This document shows, one piece after another, positions 6,050 through 7,396 of a stretch of 7,396 bases of DNA. The notes below the pieces were generated by a model. That model worked only from the letters and a program-made list of their open reading frames with translations, was not told the DNA's origin and ran no database searches. The translations under genes and the position numbers were made by a program. The stretch is from an uncultured Clostridia bacterium (GTDB lineage Bacteria; Bacillota; Clostridia; TANB77; CAG-508), in contig CAPBNZ010000075.1 of the NCBI GenBank assembly GCA_948585895.1, forward strand, positions 1-7,396, written 5' to 3'. Within the stretch, counting starts at the first letter, position 1. The number at the start of each line of letters is the position of its first letter.

Positions 6050-7224
6050 CTATTTATATTCACTACCTACTTTAAGAACAAATCTTAATATATTAGGATT
6101 TATATTTCTACTTTCATCTATTTCTCCAACAATGACTTTTTCAACTATAGTATCAAAAGACTCTCTATCAAATTCTTTTAAAGATAAATTTACCTTGATC
6201 ATATCTTCAATTTGTTGTAGTTGTAATTCAATTTTTTTATTTTCTTGTTCTAATGCTCTATACTCATTAATTTCTTTTACAATTTTAGAAATTTTATCAT
6301 TAAGTTCTTTTTCCTTAGAATTATATACATCTTTATGCTCGTAATCATCTAATTTCATATCAATTAAGTTCGATAATCACTCTTCTAATATAATCTTTTC
6401 TGAATCTAATTTATCAATTTTAACCTTATAATCTGTATTTGTTATTGTATCTTTAATTGCATTTAAAAGTTTATCTTATGCTTATTTGCAATAATTGTAT
6501 TATAAATTTGAACAAATATTTCTTCTAAAATGTCATCTCTTAAACATTTAGAATTAGAACATAAATCTCTACTTTCATTTCTACTTGTACAAGCCCAATA
6601 AATGTTTTGTGTGCCATCTTTCTTTTTCTTTCCCGTTCTTTTAACAAATGGTTGATGACATGAACAACATTCTAATTTATTACTAAAAGGATACATCATT
6701 TTATATTGTCCTATATATGGTCTATTTATATCAGTAAATTTTTTTAATCTTTTTTCTGCTATATCACTTGCTTGATTCCAAACTTCTCTTGAAACAATAC
6801 TTCGATGGTGGTCTTGAATATAGTATTTTTCTTTTTCGGCTTTATTCTTTAATTGATGATGAGTTAATGGATCAGTTGTATAATATTTTTGTTGTATTAA
6901 ATCCCCACAATATTTTTCTTGACTTATGATTCTTCGTACTGCACTTTGACACCATTTTGTACCTTTACAAGATGGGATATTTAAATCATTTAACTTTCTC
7001 GCTATAACCCTAATACCCTCATCTGCATATATTCCTACAAATTCCCATTCAGGATTCAATTTTATTTGTTCAGAGTAATGTTTTATTTGTGAATTATAAC
7101 TCGTTTGTTGTTCTTCAGAATCTATGCTTACACGACAGTAAGCGCAAACCCTTTTAATTATTTTTTTAACGGAATCTTTAATATTATTTTTGAGATTAGC
7201 TGCAATAATCTCAACTTGTGCCAT
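6050..7224 (-). pseudogene. Large serine recombinase, decayed (internal deletion, frameshift, nonsense codon)
   Basis: A member of the large serine recombinase family that integrates and excises mobile elements. The N-terminal resolvase part is present (VCAYCRVSIDSEEQ, catalytic Ser33) to GIYADEGI (64-71). It then jumps directly to RVIARKLNDLNIPS, which in full-length relatives lies well over 100 residues later, so the rest of the catalytic domain and its arginines are gone. The recombinase domain, the zinc ribbon (C186, C189, C212, C222) and the coiled coil remain. A frameshift near 6465-6475 ends the first frame at KINF. The next frame (KLLNAIKDTI) runs to a TGA at 6377-6379, where arginine or another residue is expected, and then continues in frame from 6376 to a TAG at 6050-6052. 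GAGGT precedes the ATG at 7224. The protein cannot be active as written. Confidence 0.88.
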
Positions 7225-7281
7225 TTATACCTCACTTTCTTATTTGAATTTTTAGAACTTGCAGTCGTGTTCTTGAGTAAT

Positions 7282-7310
7282 ATTATACCTTATTTTCTTT
7301 AATTTCGTAA
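7282..7310 (-). promoter_or_regulatory. Promoter of the recombinase gene
   Basis: A perfect TATAAT (7287-7282 on the minus strand) lies 17 bases after a poor -35, TTACGA (7310-7305). Transcription would start near 7275, about 50 bases before the ATG. The leader holds a small AGAAC-N10-GTTCT inverted repeat that might bind a regulator. The promoter may now also drive the downstream genes, as no terminator is seen between here and the SDR gene. Confidence 0.5.
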
Positions 7311-7315
7311 CTACA

Positions 7316-7396
7316 TTAATAAAAGTTATCTATTTTTTCTTTTAATATATATAATTGTTTTTCATTAATTAATTTTAAATTTAATAATAATTCCTC
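7316..7396 (-). CDS. C-terminal end of an upstream reading frame, unidentified
   Basis: An open frame enters from the window edge and ends at a TAA (7316-7318), giving 26 codons: EELLLNLKLINEKQLYILKE, then KIDNFY. It looks like an amphipathic helix. Small reading frames commonly precede serine recombinase genes in mobile elements. It is too short and too AT-rich to identify, and it could be a chance open frame. Confidence 0.3.
   Translation of the reverse strand, partial: EELLLNLKLINEKQLYILKEKIDNFY

Noticed and set aside
6132..6344. Plus-strand frame opposite the recombinase coiled coil
   Set aside because: It is a Ser/Phe-rich shadow of the minus-strand coiled-coil codons.
6050..6358. Independent small coiled-coil protein of 102 codons
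   Set aside because: Its frame continues upstream through the TGA into the recombinase and matches the C-terminal coiled coil and FVLKVG end of serine recombinases, so it is a gene fragment.
6377..6379. TGA read as tryptophan (Mollicutes code)
   Set aside because: TGA serves as the natural stop of the ASCH and SDR genes, and the recombinase is also frameshifted and deleted, so simple decay explains the codon.
7105..7302. Plus-strand frame of 65 codons at the recombinase start
   Set aside because: It is mostly antisense to the conserved resolvase N-terminus, is rich in Phe and Asn and lacks a motif.

Overview
The window is very AT-rich, and every supported gene lies on the minus strand, so transcription runs from high to low coordinates. 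Strong Shine-Dalgarno sites (GGAGG types), the base composition and the protein families (a Firmicutes-type large serine recombinase, RhuM, PepD, FabG-like SDR) point to a low-GC Firmicute, probably Clostridium-like or a related anaerobe. TGA acts as a stop codon, so a Mollicutes code is unlikely. This looks like accessory chromosome with decayed mobile DNA on both sides.

Right part (about 5663-7396): a large serine recombinase pseudogene (6050-7224) has lost most of its catalytic domain through an internal deletion and also carries a frameshift and a nonsense codon. It sits behind a good promoter (7282-7310). Downstream is a wrecked rhuM gene (about 5663-6024), with its N-terminal part missing, an internal in-frame deletion and a one-base frameshift. 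Its restored reading frame ends inside the start of the next gene.

Middle part (441-5670): seven intact genes. SDR oxidoreductase, an HhH-GPD-like predicted DNA glycosylase and a YjjX-type ITPase/XTPase overlap end to end (8 nt and 1 nt) and should be translated as a coupled unit. After a 142-nt gap with a possible promoter come a family-4-like uracil-DNA glycosylase with iron-sulfur cysteines, a PepD-like dipeptidase, an ASCH-domain protein and a Nudix hydrolase, all closely spaced. Four or five of the seven are predicted to act on damaged or non-canonical bases, in DNA or in the nucleotide pool. I read this as a base-sanitation cassette. Whether it serves housekeeping, competition with phage or something else cannot be told from sequence alone.

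Left part (1-440): the first 77 codons of a transposase with a zinc-ribbon motif run off the window edge. Its leader (about 232-343) holds two long inverted repeats that are interleaved (A-B-A'-B'). They cannot form together and so look like a mutually exclusive RNA switch just upstream of the start codon. An extended -10 promoter lies immediately upstream.

Main start corrections: ASCH from 1435, the HhH protein from 4901, the SDR from 5670. The uracil-DNA glycosylase may begin at a rare ATT codon at 3504-3506. No tRNA, rRNA, CRISPR array or origin was seen. No gene-free stretch exceeds about 210 bases.
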